A DNA stretch of 64,000 bases from [Leptolyngbya] sp. JSC-1 (GCA_000733415.1 KL662191.1:640370-704369), one strand, 5' to 3'. Positions 52,259 through 61,790 are shown, counted from the first letter of the stretch. The notes: generated by a model not told the origin, from the letters alone. Program-made: numbers and translations.

Positions 52259-53347
52259 TTAACTCGATTGCTCCCTCGATTGCCCCAATGGTTGAATTGC
52301 AGGCAAATTGGGTGACAAAGCGGCGGGATGCACACCAGCTCGATGGGCCGCCACAACTCCAACCGCTTCTAGATAGGACTGGACCGTCAGTGACTGAATC
52401 CCTAGTGCCTCGGCAGTCACCTTGAGGCGAGTCGAATTGTCTTTTACCGTGATAATTTGCGTAGCCGATTGACTGAAACTGAGCACAGCACTACCGCCAC
52501 AGGCCGTTTCCGGCACAATCAAGGCATCTACCTGATCAGCCCAGATATCCTGCGCCCGCGGTGACGTTCGCTGGTCGATCAACTGCGGTGCCCGACTCAA
52601 TCCCACTAACACACAGGGGAGAAAGGTGTAGCCCAATTCTTCCGCCGCTGATCGAGGCGACAAGGACGGATCAAGGGGCAGGGGCGACAGGGCAGGCGCG
52701 TGGGCACAGGGTAATTGGAAGGTGCGGACCACCAAATGGCTAATCACAGCTTCGGCTCCAGCGAGTGGATCAACGCCCTTGCCATGTCGATAGAGTTGCA
52801 GCGCTTCGGTACCTGGATCATCAGGAAAACGAGCCACTACCGCAATTGCTTCCGCTTTGGCATCTTTCAGCTTTTCCACTGCTCGCAGTAGACTAGCTGG
52901 CTGGTGAATCGTCCCCCAGGTGGCTCCAGAGGCTGCTGTTCTCAATTCCACCCCCAGCGGAGCATCCGTCACCACATAGTCGGTTAAGCTGAGGCCCAGC
53001 GTAGCCCGTGCCGCATCCGCGACCTGCAGATGACGAACCCGCAGCTCTAGTTCAATTGCCTGATCGAGCACTAATCCGACCCGGTTTTGATGCACCGGAC
53101 GCAGCCCCCATTCCCCTGCGGCAAACTGGTCGAGGCCGTAGCCCTCGGTGTAAAGGGCATTGGGTAACGGCCAGTAGAGCTGTGCTCCGTTTAGGACATT
53201 GGGATGGGTAATCAGCCGATCCACCACCTGAGCCAGTGCCCGCGCCACCGGCAACGCATCTCCCGCATAGCCACCAATGGCGGCTCCAACCCCGGTAGGG
53301 ACAAGCAGCACCGCTGTGTAGGGACGATGAGTCAAGGAAGCAGGCAC
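52259..53347 (-). CDS. DUF3326 domain-containing protein
   Basis: A 362-residue DUF3326 protein, a family largely restricted to cyanobacteria and plants. YTAVLLVPTGVGAAIGGYAG opens the domain, LYWPLPNALYTEGYGLDQFA follows, and DALIVPETACGGSAVLSF near the C-terminus is characteristic. It is soluble and its function is unknown. The frame opens at TTG 53353; GTG 53347 is better placed, 6 bp after GAGG. The gene at 53382 is just upstream on the same strand, so the two are likely co-transcribed. Confidence 0.88.
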   Translation of the reverse strand: MPASLTHRPYTAVLLVPTGVGAAIGGYAGDALPVARALAQVVDRLITHPNVLNGAQLYWPLPNALYTEGYGLDQFAAGEWGLRPVHQNRVGLVLDQAIELELRVRHLQVADAARATLGLSLTDYVVTDAPLGVELRTAASGATWGTIHQPASLLRAVEKLKDAKAEAIAVVARFPDDPGTEALQLYRHGKGVDPLAGAEAVISHLVVRTFQLPCAHAPALSPLPLDPSLSPRSAAEELGYTFLPCVLVGLSRAPQLIDQRTSPRAQDIWADQVDALIVPETACGGSAVLSFSQSATQIITVKDNSTRLKVTAEALGIQSLTVQSYLEAVGVVAAHRAGVHPAALSPNLPAIQPLGQSREQSS

Positions 53348-53381
53348 ATTCAACCTCGGCAGATTTAACAGCAGAAATCCC

Positions 53382-53591
53382 TTAAACCAGAGTTACGGCA
53401 TCGGTTGGCAGTAAAACCGTGGATTCGCACGTCACCACGGCTTCGATGTGAGCTTTGGCCCGCTCGCCATCCACGGCCACAATCGCCCACCGCAGCGGTT
53501 CTCCATAGCGACGCAACTCAGCCAGAATCAACCGCTGCAGTTCAGCCGGTGCAATTAGATCCAGTTCCAGCGATAGAAAACGAGTCACCAT
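53382..53591 (-). CDS. Small conserved cyanobacterial protein
   Basis: A 69-residue protein (FLSLELDLIAPAELQRLILA, EPLRWAIVAVDGERAKAHIE) with an alpha/beta pattern like a small ferredoxin-fold domain. I recognise no named family. It lies about 30 bp upstream of the DUF3326 gene and downstream of the ferredoxin gene on the same strand, suggesting one transcript. The link to either function is inference. Confidence 0.7.
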   Translation of the reverse strand: MVTRFLSLELDLIAPAELQRLILAELRRYGEPLRWAIVAVDGERAKAHIEAVVTCESTVLLPTDAVTLV

Positions 53592-53650
53592 AGTTGCGTC
53601 CTAATCGCCCACTGTTAGCTTATTTACCTAGCTTATTTACCACTTGCCAC

Positions 53651-53983
53651 CTATTTGCCGCTTTTCTGAAACTGACCAAATTGCAGCTGATAGACCGTAT
53701 CTTCTTTCTCGGTTTCAATTTTCAGATCGGAGCGGGGATAGGCCACACACAGCAGCACATAGCCTTGGGCTTGTAGTTCGGGGCTGACTCCCATACCATC
53801 GCTTTGGTCCACGCTGCCGGATAGAATTTGGGCGGCGCAAGTGGTACAGACTCCGGCGCTACAAGAAAAGGGCAAGTCCAAGCCAGCAGCCTGAGCCGCA
53901 GACAGAATGGTTTCATTTTCAGGAACAGTCAGAGTGTGAACATCACCTCGATGGTGAATTTCAACGGTATAGGTGTTTGCCAT
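53651..53983 (-). CDS. Plant-type [2Fe-2S] ferredoxin
   Basis: A 110-residue ferredoxin. PFSCSAGVCTTCAAQILSG gives C-x4-C-x2-C and GYVLLCVAYPRSD the fourth cysteine ligand, the complete plant-type set. It differs from the main photosynthetic PetF, which has the C-R-A-G-A-C-S-T-C pattern, and has a longer C-terminal tail (KEDTVYQLQFGQFQKSGK), like the Fdx-type minor ferredoxins of cyanobacteria. The partner enzyme is unknown. Confidence 0.92.
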   Translation of the reverse strand: MANTYTVEIHHRGDVHTLTVPENETILSAAQAAGLDLPFSCSAGVCTTCAAQILSGSVDQSDGMGVSPELQAQGYVLLCVAYPRSDLKIETEKEDTVYQLQFGQFQKSGK

Positions 53984-54210
53984 AAATCGGTTTTGTCAAC
54001 TAGTGTTCTGCCAAAAATAGACGGGGCTGGGGTCCCCGACAGCCAAACGATGAAGGTCAACGAATCGACAGCCTACTTCTCTACCAATAGCAGATTGCTG
54101 TCGGTCTAATACAGCTTCACAGATTACTTTACCGACTAATTGTCATTCGTCTTGTCATTCGTCACGGATCCTTGGTAGCCCCACAAATTCTGGCTCCTGG
54201 CTCCTGACTC

Positions 54211-54399
54211 CTAACCATCTGGAAAGGTGCGTTTAAACTCTTCGATTAACTCATCAATCTCTTCCAACGCTTGATTGACATCAATCCGGAGGGTACCGAG
54301 GTTGGGCTGTTCCAGCAGACGAATCAAGGACTCGCGTTTGCTTTCAATCAACTGGAACCGGGTACGCAAAGACTCAATATCGGGCTGAGTATCTGTCAT
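54211..54399 (-). CDS. Small conserved helical protein
   Basis: A 62-residue acidic protein predicted to be one long helical hairpin (SLRTRFQLIESKRESLIRLL, then DVNQALEEIDELIEEFKRTF). I recognise only that such short proteins are common in cyanobacteria. It has a proper ATG. No functional context is given by its neighbours. Confidence 0.7.
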   Translation of the reverse strand: MTDTQPDIESLRTRFQLIESKRESLIRLLEQPNLGTLRIDVNQALEEIDELIEEFKRTFPDG

Positions 54400-54536
54400 A
54401 ACAACTCCTGAGCAGGTGGATTATCTACCAATCCTGACGACTACAATCGCTATTCTGGCTGTTCTGTCAAAGCAGGCCAACCAGAGCAGACCAAGATGGT
54501 TAATAATTGTTAACTAGACGATTCAATCCATGAACC

Positions 54537-55100
54537 ATGTTACGTCAAATTTCCTTAGGATCGGTGGGCTTAGTAATCGGAGCCATTCTGTCGGTGATAG
54601 GGGTAGCAGCCTATGTGGCTGATAACGCAACCCTGAATCTAGTGGGTTTCTTCTACGGAATTCCGCTGTTACTGGGGGGCTTGGCCCTCAAGTCGGCTGA
54701 GCTAAAGCCTGTACCCTATTCCCAACCCCCTACCGATGAAGTCATCGCCCTACGTGAACAACAGGCCACGCCCATCCAAACTCAGATTCGCAAAGACGTA
54801 ACCCGCTATCGTTACGGACAGGCAGCCCATCTCGACAGCTCTTTGGAATATCTCGGTCTCAGCCCTACAGACGAGGAACGGCCTGTGCTGGTTGGTATTC
54901 GGGAAGAAGCCATCGATGGGGCCTATGCCCTGATCCTGGAGTTTGACTCGCCGCTGATTCTGCTGGAAACCTGGCAGAAAAAGCAAGAAAAGCTGGATCA
55001 GTTCTTTGGAGCCGGTTTGCAGGTGAAGCTATCCCAGCCTGCAGAAGAGCAGATCGAGCTGGCACTGATTACCCAATCTGAAGCCAACAGCAACGTCTAG
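54537..55100 (+). CDS. DUF2854 domain-containing membrane protein
   Basis: A 187-residue DUF2854 protein. Two N-terminal membrane helices (ISLGSVGLVIGAILSVIGVA and LNLVGFFYGIPLLLGGLAL) are followed by a soluble domain with VTRYRYGQAAHLDSSLEYLG. The family occurs in cyanobacteria and plastids; its function is unknown. The start is ATG 54537; the overlapping ATG 54530 is out of frame. Confidence 0.88.
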   Translation: MLRQISLGSVGLVIGAILSVIGVAAYVADNATLNLVGFFYGIPLLLGGLALKSAELKPVPYSQPPTDEVIALREQQATPIQTQIRKDVTRYRYGQAAHLDSSLEYLGLSPTDEERPVLVGIREEAIDGAYALILEFDSPLILLETWQKKQEKLDQFFGAGLQVKLSQPAEEQIELALITQSEANSNV

Positions 55101-55108
55101 CTCAGCCT

Positions 55109-55699
55109 CTAGAACGAAGAGCCGGGCTGCTTGAGAAATTCAATTTCTTCTGGAGTGCTCTCCCGGCCCAAAATCCGATTGCGATGGGGAAACCGCCCAA
55201 ACCGTTCAATCACATCCTGATGTCGCACGGCGTAATCAAACACATCGGCCAGTTCAGGAGCCTCGGCACTGAGTTGGCGGGTCAGCTCAACCGACTGATG
55301 CTGATCGGCTAGATTTTCGCTGTGCTCAAACGGCAAATACAGAAAAATCCGCTGAATCGGAGCAAGCTGCTGATCGAACCCCTGGGCGACTGCCTGCTGG
55401 GCAATTTGCAGCGCCTTGGCATCAGTAGCAAAGGCTTCGGGGGTGTCGCGAAACATATTGCGGGAGAACTGATCCAGCACAATTACCAAAGCCAGACAGA
55501 CAGCCGGAAGCTGTTGCCAAGCATCCAATGCTCCAGCGGCTGCCTGCTCATAGATCGCCGCAAACTTCTGCCGAATCTCGGCATCAAACTCCGGCTGTTT
55601 GCCAAACCAAAACTTACGGCGCTGCGCGTAGGAAGCAGCCTCTGGCGGATCCCCAAACCAAAAGCTTAAGACGGCTTGAATTTGCGAGTCATGGTCCAT
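55109..55699 (-). CDS. DUF924 family protein
   Basis: A 196-residue DUF924 protein with a TPR-like helical fold. VLSFWFGDPPEAASYAQRRK, LALVIVLDQFSRNMFRDTPE and FLYLPFEHSENLADQHQSVE are diagnostic blocks. The C-terminal FGRFPHRNRILGRESTPEE is also conserved. The family is widespread and no activity is established. It converges with the DUF2854 gene, 8 bp apart. Confidence 0.92.
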   Translation of the reverse strand: MDHDSQIQAVLSFWFGDPPEAASYAQRRKFWFGKQPEFDAEIRQKFAAIYEQAAAGALDAWQQLPAVCLALVIVLDQFSRNMFRDTPEAFATDAKALQIAQQAVAQGFDQQLAPIQRIFLYLPFEHSENLADQHQSVELTRQLSAEAPELADVFDYAVRHQDVIERFGRFPHRNRILGRESTPEEIEFLKQPGSSF

Positions 55700-55736
55700 A
55701 AAGCAGTGTCCATAGAGCAGCCCGAATCAGATTAAG

Positions 55737-56114
55737 CTACGGGTTCACGACGGGCGGTTCAGTGGGTACAGCACTGGGTGCCACAGGGGTCGGTGATTGC
55801 TGGTTCTGCTGCATCAACTCGCGCTGCCGAGTGCGGAAATCATCCGCCTCAGTACCAAGATTTTCCTGCTGGTCTTTACTAAACTCGGAAATGCTGCGGA
55901 CATTGCCAAGCTGGATGCGGTGCATCATGTTGAAGAAGGGAGAATAGCCATTGTCCCGGTTCGAGAAGGGGTCAGAATCTCGGGCTTGATTAGTATCGAG
56001 CGGATCCACACCCTGAGCCGAAGCAACGCCAATCCCGGCGCTCAACCCTGCTCCTGCTACGAGCAGTCCGATTGTGAATTGAGAAATTTGTTTAAGTAGA
56101 AAATTCTTGCTCAT
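55737..56114 (-). CDS. Secreted conserved hypothetical protein
   Basis: A 125-residue protein with a classical signal peptide (FTIGLLVAGAGLSAGIGVAS, cleavage near ASAQG). The mature part is short, polar and glutamine/proline-rich, with FFNMMHRIQLGNVRSISEFS as the most conserved-looking stretch. It is probably periplasmic. I start at ATG 56114 (MSKNFLLKQ); the 56132 start is less likely. No named family is recognised. Confidence 0.72.
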   Translation of the reverse strand: MSKNFLLKQISQFTIGLLVAGAGLSAGIGVASAQGVDPLDTNQARDSDPFSNRDNGYSPFFNMMHRIQLGNVRSISEFSKDQQENLGTEADDFRTRQRELMQQNQQSPTPVAPSAVPTEPPVVNP

Positions 56115-56299
56115 TAGCCTGAAACTCCTCACAGAGCGATTTTCAACATACTCAATGCTGTTCAGCTAGGACGCAACTCAAGTGGGAATTGCTCCCAATT
56201 TCTCTCAAAGTTTAACGACAAATTCGATTTTTGAACGCGGTCTGTTCGGTTTTTCTTTGAGTAAACCAAATTCCTGTAACCCGTTGCCTCTAGCTAGAA

Positions 56300-57199
56300 T
56301 CAGGCAAACGACCGCCGCAGCAATGGTCGAATACTCAGCAAAGCAACGAGGCTGAATCCCGCCAAAACCAGCAGCGCCGTTCCCAAACTGATCGTGGCAA
56401 ACGGAGCCTGCATCACCACACTGTGCCAATCCCAGCTGCTATGGGTGTAGATATAGCGAATCGGCTCGATCGCGTAGCTGAGGGGGTTCAAGCTAGCTAC
56501 CACCTGCAACCACTTGGGCATAAAGGACAACGGTGCCAGAGCTGTGCTGGCAAACAGCAACGGCAAGTTGGTGACAAAAATCACGGCAATTAGCTCGATA
56601 TGCCCCGGCAGGGCAAAGGCCAATCCTAAGCTAAGGGCCGTCACACCCAGTACCAGCATCAGCACAATCAGCGCCACCAAGCCCAAACCGCCTAATCCTG
56701 GTAGCCCAGCGCCCAGAAACGCGCTCATGCCCAGAATCACTGCCGTCTGCACCAGGCTCATGGTGGCGATAAAAATGGCCGAGGCCAGCACGATCGAAAA
56801 GCGCGAGGCCAGTGGTGCTACCAGCAACCGATTCAGGAAGCCAAACTCGCGATCAAACATCACCGGCAGCCCAGCATTCAGGGCACCTCCAAAGGCGGTG
56901 AAGACAATCACGCCCGCCGCCAAAAACTGACCGTAGTTCTGACTGCCGCCAAATAAACCTTGCGGCACATTCTGAAACAGCGCCCCAAACAGCACCAGCC
57001 ACATTACCGGCTGAATAATTCCGGCAATCAACGTAGAGGGACGGCGCTGCAGCTGAATGAATAGGCGACGAGTCAGGGCCAGCGTTTCTTGGACAAAGTC
57101 GTTAAAACTAGTAGCCTCGGCTGAAATCGCGGCTGGCTGGGTTGCTGGAGGCCGACTAGCGGCAGGGGGATTGGTAGGAGGGGTAACAGTCTGACTCAT
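56300..57199 (-). CDS. ABC-2 type transporter permease (Ycf38/DrrB-like)
   Basis: A 299-residue ABC-2 permease. A proline/alanine-rich cytoplasmic start leads to FVQETLALTRRLFIQLQRRP and six membrane helices. MFDREFGFLNRLLVAPLASR is the ABC-2 signature, and LNPLSYAIEPIRYIYT is conserved near the end. This group corresponds to cyanobacterial/plastid Ycf38 and the DrrB drug/lipid exporters. The ATPase partner is not adjacent, at least in this window. The substrate is unknown. Confidence 0.9.
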   Translation of the reverse strand: MSQTVTPPTNPPAASRPPATQPAAISAEATSFNDFVQETLALTRRLFIQLQRRPSTLIAGIIQPVMWLVLFGALFQNVPQGLFGGSQNYGQFLAAGVIVFTAFGGALNAGLPVMFDREFGFLNRLLVAPLASRFSIVLASAIFIATMSLVQTAVILGMSAFLGAGLPGLGGLGLVALIVLMLVLGVTALSLGLAFALPGHIELIAVIFVTNLPLLFASTALAPLSFMPKWLQVVASLNPLSYAIEPIRYIYTHSSWDWHSVVMQAPFATISLGTALLVLAGFSLVALLSIRPLLRRSFA

Positions 57200-57398
57200 C
57201 TTACGTCCTCGTGTTCACATATCGTGATTCAGCACATCAGGATTCAGCCTTGATTCTGCACAGGTTTACCTGTTCAAAATGCATGTCAAAAGTACAGAAT
57301 TCCGTGCATTGGGCTTGTCTTTAGCCTAGCGTATGTCGGACCGATACGGAAAAGGCGGCACCCAGCCAAAATGCTATAAGCTCAATTAGGTCGCTTGA

Positions 57399-59360
57399 AT
57401 GGATCGTTTCACCTTGCTATTCCACGATTTTCAGCCGCTGCTAGCCCTTACCACCACCTTCACCGGCGTGCAGCGCCTCCAGCCGCTCTGGGAAACTGCT
57501 GCCGTTTCACTCTGGGTTCCAGCCCCGATTGGTGAGCAAATTCAGCAGGCGAAACTGCCCATTCCTTCGCTTCAGGTAGGTTCAGATTCGTTGCGAGAAC
57601 ATCTGACCCAGCAGTGGCCAGCTCATCGGGGTTTGATTTTTTGTCTGGCGACCGGCGCGGTAGTGCGGTTGATTTCGCCGTTGTTGCAGCATAAGGCCAC
57701 CGATCCAGCCGTGGTGGTTGTAGATACCAACGGTCAGTTTGTGATCAGCCTCTGTGGGGGACACCAAGCTGGAGCCGATGCCCTAGCACAAGCGGTAGCC
57801 TGTCAGCTTCGCGCCACACCCGTTCTGACTGGAGCCACCAACGGACTGGCTCTACCCGCTATCGATCGTTTGGGTAAACCGTTTGGTTGGCAGCAGGGAT
57901 CCGGCGATTGGACAGCCGTGAGCAGCGCCATTGCTCGCCAAGAACCTGTACAGGTAATCCAAGAAGCTGGCTCCACGCTCTGGCAAGACCATTTACCCGC
58001 TGAGCATTCCTTTCAGTTCGGCTTTCCAGAAGTGCCTGCTCCAGCCGATTCACCACCTACTCCCTCTCCCAGAGCACGCATCTGGATCAGCCCGATGCAG
58101 CGTAGCTTTTCGCCTGAGGCCGATTTTCCTAAAGTGCAGTGGCATCCCAGAGTGCTATGGGTTGGGATTGGCTGTGAACGAGGCACCTCCAGAGCCTTGA
58201 TCGAAACGGCGGTTCAATCGGTGTGTCGCGCTCATCATTTGGCCGAGGCGGCGATTGCTGGCGTTGCCACCATTGACCTGAAAGCAAATGAAATTGGGTT
58301 AGTGGAACTCTGTCAGGGCCGTCAGTGGCCGCTCTGCTGTTTCTCGGCTGAACAACTGCGGCAAGTTTCTGTACCGACGCCCTCTGCTGTCGTGGAAACC
58401 GAAGTCGGTACACCCAGCGTAGCCGAAGCTGCCGCAATCCTAGCGGCCAGTCCTTCCTCGGATGCTTCCTTACTCCGTGTCCGCAAACAAATTATTCGCC
58501 AACCGGATCAGCCGGGAGCCGTGACAATTGCGATTGCCCAAGCTGAACAGGAATATACCGGACGCCGAGGCCAGCTCTGGTTAGTCGGAATAGGCCCTGG
58601 CCAGCTCAATCAGATCACGCCCGCGGCTCAAACCGCCATTACTCAAGCCGATGCCGTGATTGGGTACGGGCTGTATGTGGATTTGATTCGGGCTTTGCTG
58701 CGACCCGGCCAGATCGTCGAAGCCCTGCCTATTACTCAAGAACGCCAGCGGGCCGAACGGGCCATCGAACTGGCGAACTGGGGACTGACGGTCGCGGTGA
58801 TTTCCTCTGGTGACTGCGGCATTTACGGCATGGCTGGACTGGTGATGGAGCAGCTTCAGCATTCCGGCTGGGATGGCAAAACGCCAGCAGTAGAGGTATT
58901 TCCCGGCATCACCGCTCTGCAGGCCGCCGCGGCTCAAGTTGGTGCACCCCTGATGCATGATTTCTGCGCCATCAGCCTCAGCGATTTGCTTACTCCTTGG
59001 CCTGTGATCGAAAAACGACTCTCCGCCGCGGCCCAAGCCGATTTTGTTACCGCACTCTACAATCCCAAATCCCAAACCCGGACACAGCAGATCGAAACCG
59101 CGCAGCAGATTTTTCTCACCCATCGCTCGGCCCAGACGCCGGTGGCGATTGTCCGCTCAGTCTATCGTCCCGATCAGCAGGTGACGCTCACAACCTTGGA
59201 CCAGATGCTAGCGCACCCGATCGACATGCTGACGGTTGTGTTGATTGGCAACCAGAGCACGCGCACCTGCGCTGATTGGATGATCACGCCCCGCGGCTAT
59301 CTTGCCGATTTAGTGAACCACGAGCCGGATCAAGAGTCAAATCGAGCGTCAAACAGTTGA
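57399..59360 (+). CDS. cobJ: Fused CbiG-CobJ: precorrin-3B C17-methyltransferase with CbiG domain
   Basis: A 653-residue fusion. Residues 1-370 are CbiG-like, with GLIFCLATGAVVRLISPLLQ and the C-terminal CbiG domain VLWVGIGCERGTSRALIETA; CbiG opens the delta-lactone of cobalt-precorrin-5A. From about 395 it is CobJ/CbiH: LWLVGIGPGQLNQITPAAQ, VISSGDCGIYGMAGLVMEQL and FVTALYNPKSQTRTQQIETA are SAM-methyltransferase motifs for C17 methylation and ring contraction. A petL-like gene follows 67 bp downstream. I see no cobalamin riboswitch upstream. Confidence 0.94.
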   Translation: MDRFTLLFHDFQPLLALTTTFTGVQRLQPLWETAAVSLWVPAPIGEQIQQAKLPIPSLQVGSDSLREHLTQQWPAHRGLIFCLATGAVVRLISPLLQHKATDPAVVVVDTNGQFVISLCGGHQAGADALAQAVACQLRATPVLTGATNGLALPAIDRLGKPFGWQQGSGDWTAVSSAIARQEPVQVIQEAGSTLWQDHLPAEHSFQFGFPEVPAPADSPPTPSPRARIWISPMQRSFSPEADFPKVQWHPRVLWVGIGCERGTSRALIETAVQSVCRAHHLAEAAIAGVATIDLKANEIGLVELCQGRQWPLCCFSAEQLRQVSVPTPSAVVETEVGTPSVAEAAAILAASPSSDASLLRVRKQIIRQPDQPGAVTIAIAQAEQEYTGRRGQLWLVGIGPGQLNQITPAAQTAITQADAVIGYGLYVDLIRALLRPGQIVEALPITQERQRAERAIELANWGLTVAVISSGDCGIYGMAGLVMEQLQHSGWDGKTPAVEVFPGITALQAAAAQVGAPLMHDFCAISLSDLLTPWPVIEKRLSAAAQADFVTALYNPKSQTRTQQIETAQQIFLTHRSAQTPVAIVRSVYRPDQQVTLTTLDQMLAHPIDMLTVVLIGNQSTRTCADWMITPRGYLADLVNHEPDQESNRASNS

Positions 59361-59427
59361 GCAGTGCGCCACCTGAATGGTTCAATGATCGGTGTAGACA
59401 ACTTGGAGCAAACGGAGAGCAACCGGA

Positions 59428-59523
59428 ATGGGTGGAGTGATTACTTACTTTATTCTGCTGGGTACCGCATTTGGTCTGGCAATGGGCCTATACTTCGGCC
59501 TACGAACCGCCAAAATCATCTAG
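59428..59523 (+). CDS. petL: Cytochrome b6-f complex subunit, PetL-like
   Basis: A 31-residue frame, ATG to TAG, consisting of a single membrane helix: MGGVITYFILLGTAFGLAMG followed by LYFGLRTAKII. Length, helix and the C-terminal FGLRTAKII pattern match PetL-type single-span subunits of the cytochrome b6f complex. GGAG lies upstream at 59414-59417. A strong terminator follows 43 bp after the stop. At this size, identity rests on pattern rather than alignment. Confidence 0.72.
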   Translation: MGGVITYFILLGTAFGLAMGLYFGLRTAKII

Positions 59524-59565
59524 TCCACATCAGTGAGATTTTAGTGAGATTGATGTGATTCGATC

Positions 59566-59607
59566 GGCGGGTATTGAGATTGAAATCAAGCCCGCCTTTT
59601 TGCTTTT
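59566..59607 (+). terminator. Rho-independent terminator after petL
   Basis: GGCGGG (59566-59571) pairs with CCCGCC (59591-59596), with extra pairing inside the loop (TTGA/TCAA). TTTTTGCTTTTTT follows. Confidence 0.82.
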
Positions 59608-59661
59608 TTGCTACAAAAGCGGTTCTGGAACGGTCTCTACCAACCGATGCCGAACCGACCT

Positions 59662-61248
59662 CTAACTGGCGACAACTTCCACCGACTTCACCTGGGATGC
59701 TTCTCGCCGAGCCTGTTCAGCCTGATACTCGGCAAGCTGCGCTTCGATCTGGTCACGGACGATCTGGCGATACTCGATAAAGTGCTCCGCATGGGCGCAA
59801 ACAATCAGGTAATGGTCCCAGATGCCGGGATTCTGCCGCAGAATGCTAAAAAGCTGCCGCCAAAACTGCCAGCGGGTGCTGCGCTTGATGCCCTGTCGCC
59901 AAATAATCGTCAGCAGCGCTCTGACTTCGACTAGACTTGGCATCCGGAATGGCGCCTTGCAGGGCGACGGGGTCATGTGCAAGAAGTGACGATAGACCCG
60001 ATCTAGAAACTTGGCCGGTTCGTACAGGGTGCAGAAAGCATGGACATACTCGCGAGCAATTTCTTCCACTGGACGAGTCGGGACAAAGTTCATCAGCGCG
60101 AATTGGTTGCCGTCACTCTTGTGGTTATAGAGCCGTCCTTCTTTTTCTAACCGATGCCACAGGGCTGTATTCGGCAAGGCTTGTAATAGGCCAAACACCG
60201 CTGTCGGGATTGCCGTTTGCTCAACAAACTCAATAATCCGGTCGCCCGCGCCTTTTTTCTCACCATCAAAACCGATAATGAAGCCCGCCATGATGCGTAG
60301 GCCTGCTCGGTTGATGGTTTGGACTGCCTCGACTAACGAACTGCGTGTGTTCTGAAATTTCTTGGTCAGCTCCAGGCTGTCGGCATCGGGGGTTTCAATT
60401 CCCAAGAAAACGGCGTTGAAGTTGCACTCCACCATCAGTTGGATCAGCTCTGGATCTTGAGCTAAATCTACCGAGGCTTCGGTATTAAAGGCAAACGGAT
60501 ACTGATGCTCGGCCATCCAACCTTTTAGCTGTTTCAGCAGCAGCTTCACATTGCGTTTGTTGCCGATAAAGTTGTCATCCACCATAAATACAGCCCGCCG
60601 CCAACCCAATTCATAGAGAAAATCGAGTTCGGCCAGAAGTTGTTCGGGGGTTTTGGTGCGGGGTTTGCGGCCATAGAGCACAATAATGTCGCAGAATTCA
60701 CACTGAAACGGACAGCCACGCGAAAACTGGACTGACATTGAATCGTAGGCATCCAGTTCTAGCAGGTCGTAGCGCGGAATCGGCGTTGTGGTCACATCCG
60801 GCCTTTCGCCATTCGGAGCGCGGAAAACCCCCTGCGGCTCACCTCGTTGCACTGCCTCCACAAACAGCGGAATCGTAATTTCGCCTTCATCTAGAATCAA
60901 ATAATCTGCTCCGGCGGCGAGGGCATCTTCTGGTACAGAGGTTGGATAGGGTCCACCCACAGCCACTCGCTTACCTCGTCGTTTCGCAATCTGGATCTGT
61001 TCTAGAAAATCTTGCTTCTGCACGATCATGGCCGACAAAATTACCAGATCGGCCCATTCCCACTCGGCCTCCGTGACTTCGCGCACATTGTGATCGACGA
61101 GCTTATATTCCCATTCTGCCGGGAAAATGGCCGCCGCCGTAATCAACCCCAGGGGAGGCAGCAGTACTTTGCGATCAATTAGCTCCAGAATCTTCTCAAA
61201 CGACCAAAAAGTCTTAGGAAATAAGGGATAGAGCAGCAGAACTCGCAT
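59662..61248 (-). CDS. B12-binding-domain radical SAM protein (DUF4070)
   Basis: A 528-residue radical SAM enzyme with an N-terminal cobalamin-binding-like domain (about 1-150; VLLLYPLFPKTFWSFEKILE). The [4Fe-4S] cysteines are in SRGCPFQCEFCDI. NFIGNKRNVKLLLKQLKGW and FLGIETPDADSLELTKKFQN follow, and a DUF4070 C-terminal region closes it. Relatives include HpnP/HpnR-type methylases of hopanoids, but this N-terminus differs from HpnP, so the substrate is not assigned. Confidence 0.92.
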   Translation of the reverse strand: MRVLLLYPLFPKTFWSFEKILELIDRKVLLPPLGLITAAAIFPAEWEYKLVDHNVREVTEAEWEWADLVILSAMIVQKQDFLEQIQIAKRRGKRVAVGGPYPTSVPEDALAAGADYLILDEGEITIPLFVEAVQRGEPQGVFRAPNGERPDVTTTPIPRYDLLELDAYDSMSVQFSRGCPFQCEFCDIIVLYGRKPRTKTPEQLLAELDFLYELGWRRAVFMVDDNFIGNKRNVKLLLKQLKGWMAEHQYPFAFNTEASVDLAQDPELIQLMVECNFNAVFLGIETPDADSLELTKKFQNTRSSLVEAVQTINRAGLRIMAGFIIGFDGEKKGAGDRIIEFVEQTAIPTAVFGLLQALPNTALWHRLEKEGRLYNHKSDGNQFALMNFVPTRPVEEIAREYVHAFCTLYEPAKFLDRVYRHFLHMTPSPCKAPFRMPSLVEVRALLTIIWRQGIKRSTRWQFWRQLFSILRQNPGIWDHYLIVCAHAEHFIEYRQIVRDQIEAQLAEYQAEQARREASQVKSVEVVAS

Positions 61249-61790
61249 GAAACGCTCAACCTCACACTAAAGGACACCCACTATCTGAATCAGTGCGCTT
61301 GCGTCAATTTTTTGCGGCAGCCAACTGAAGTGTCAGCCAAGGTCAGGACAGCAAACGTCAGAACAGCAAACATCAAGACAATAGGTTTCTAGTTCAGCCT
61401 ACCTTACTCTGGTGGTTTCTGCCCCGGAGCAGCCCAGTTACCATTTGCCCTGAACTGCTCGTTTGGCCGCAGCTTGAGTTGATTCTGTTGAGAGTTATTG
61501 ATTGGTTTCATAACGGATCCCAATCCCCATGCCGCAAAATCGCTTGAGCAAATGATTAAATCTTTATTACAGAAAATCGTCAACCTATAAGAAATTTTAA
61601 GCTAGCTTTACATGCTGACCAGAGCAATTAGGTTTAGCCAACTATGACCAGCCTATGACCAGCCTATAACCAACAAATAACCCGGTCTAGGAGCGATTCA
61701 CTCAGGAACGCCCGCAAAACCGAAAACTTCGATACACCGTATCTATCTTGTCTGGCTAAATCTCTAGCTAAATCTGTTTCGTCTGGCTAA
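61249..61790. other. Intergenic region, no gene recognised
   Basis: A 542-bp gap between the divergent start of the radical SAM gene and the 3' end of tRNA-Leu. It has short repeats CAGCAAACGTCAG/CAGCAAACATCAA (61349-61378) and TATGACCAGCC x2 (61645-61668). I looked for RNase P RNA, 6S and tmRNA signatures and saw none. Confidence 0.45.

Noticed and set aside
57200..57398. Cobalamin riboswitch upstream of cobJ
   Set aside because: The conserved B12-box GCCACTG and its pairing context are not visible in the leader.
61320..61460. RNase P RNA or another structured RNA in the gap before tRNA-Leu
   Set aside because: The diagnostic RNase P segments (GAGGAAAGTCCGG, ACAGAAA) are missing; only short imperfect repeats are present.
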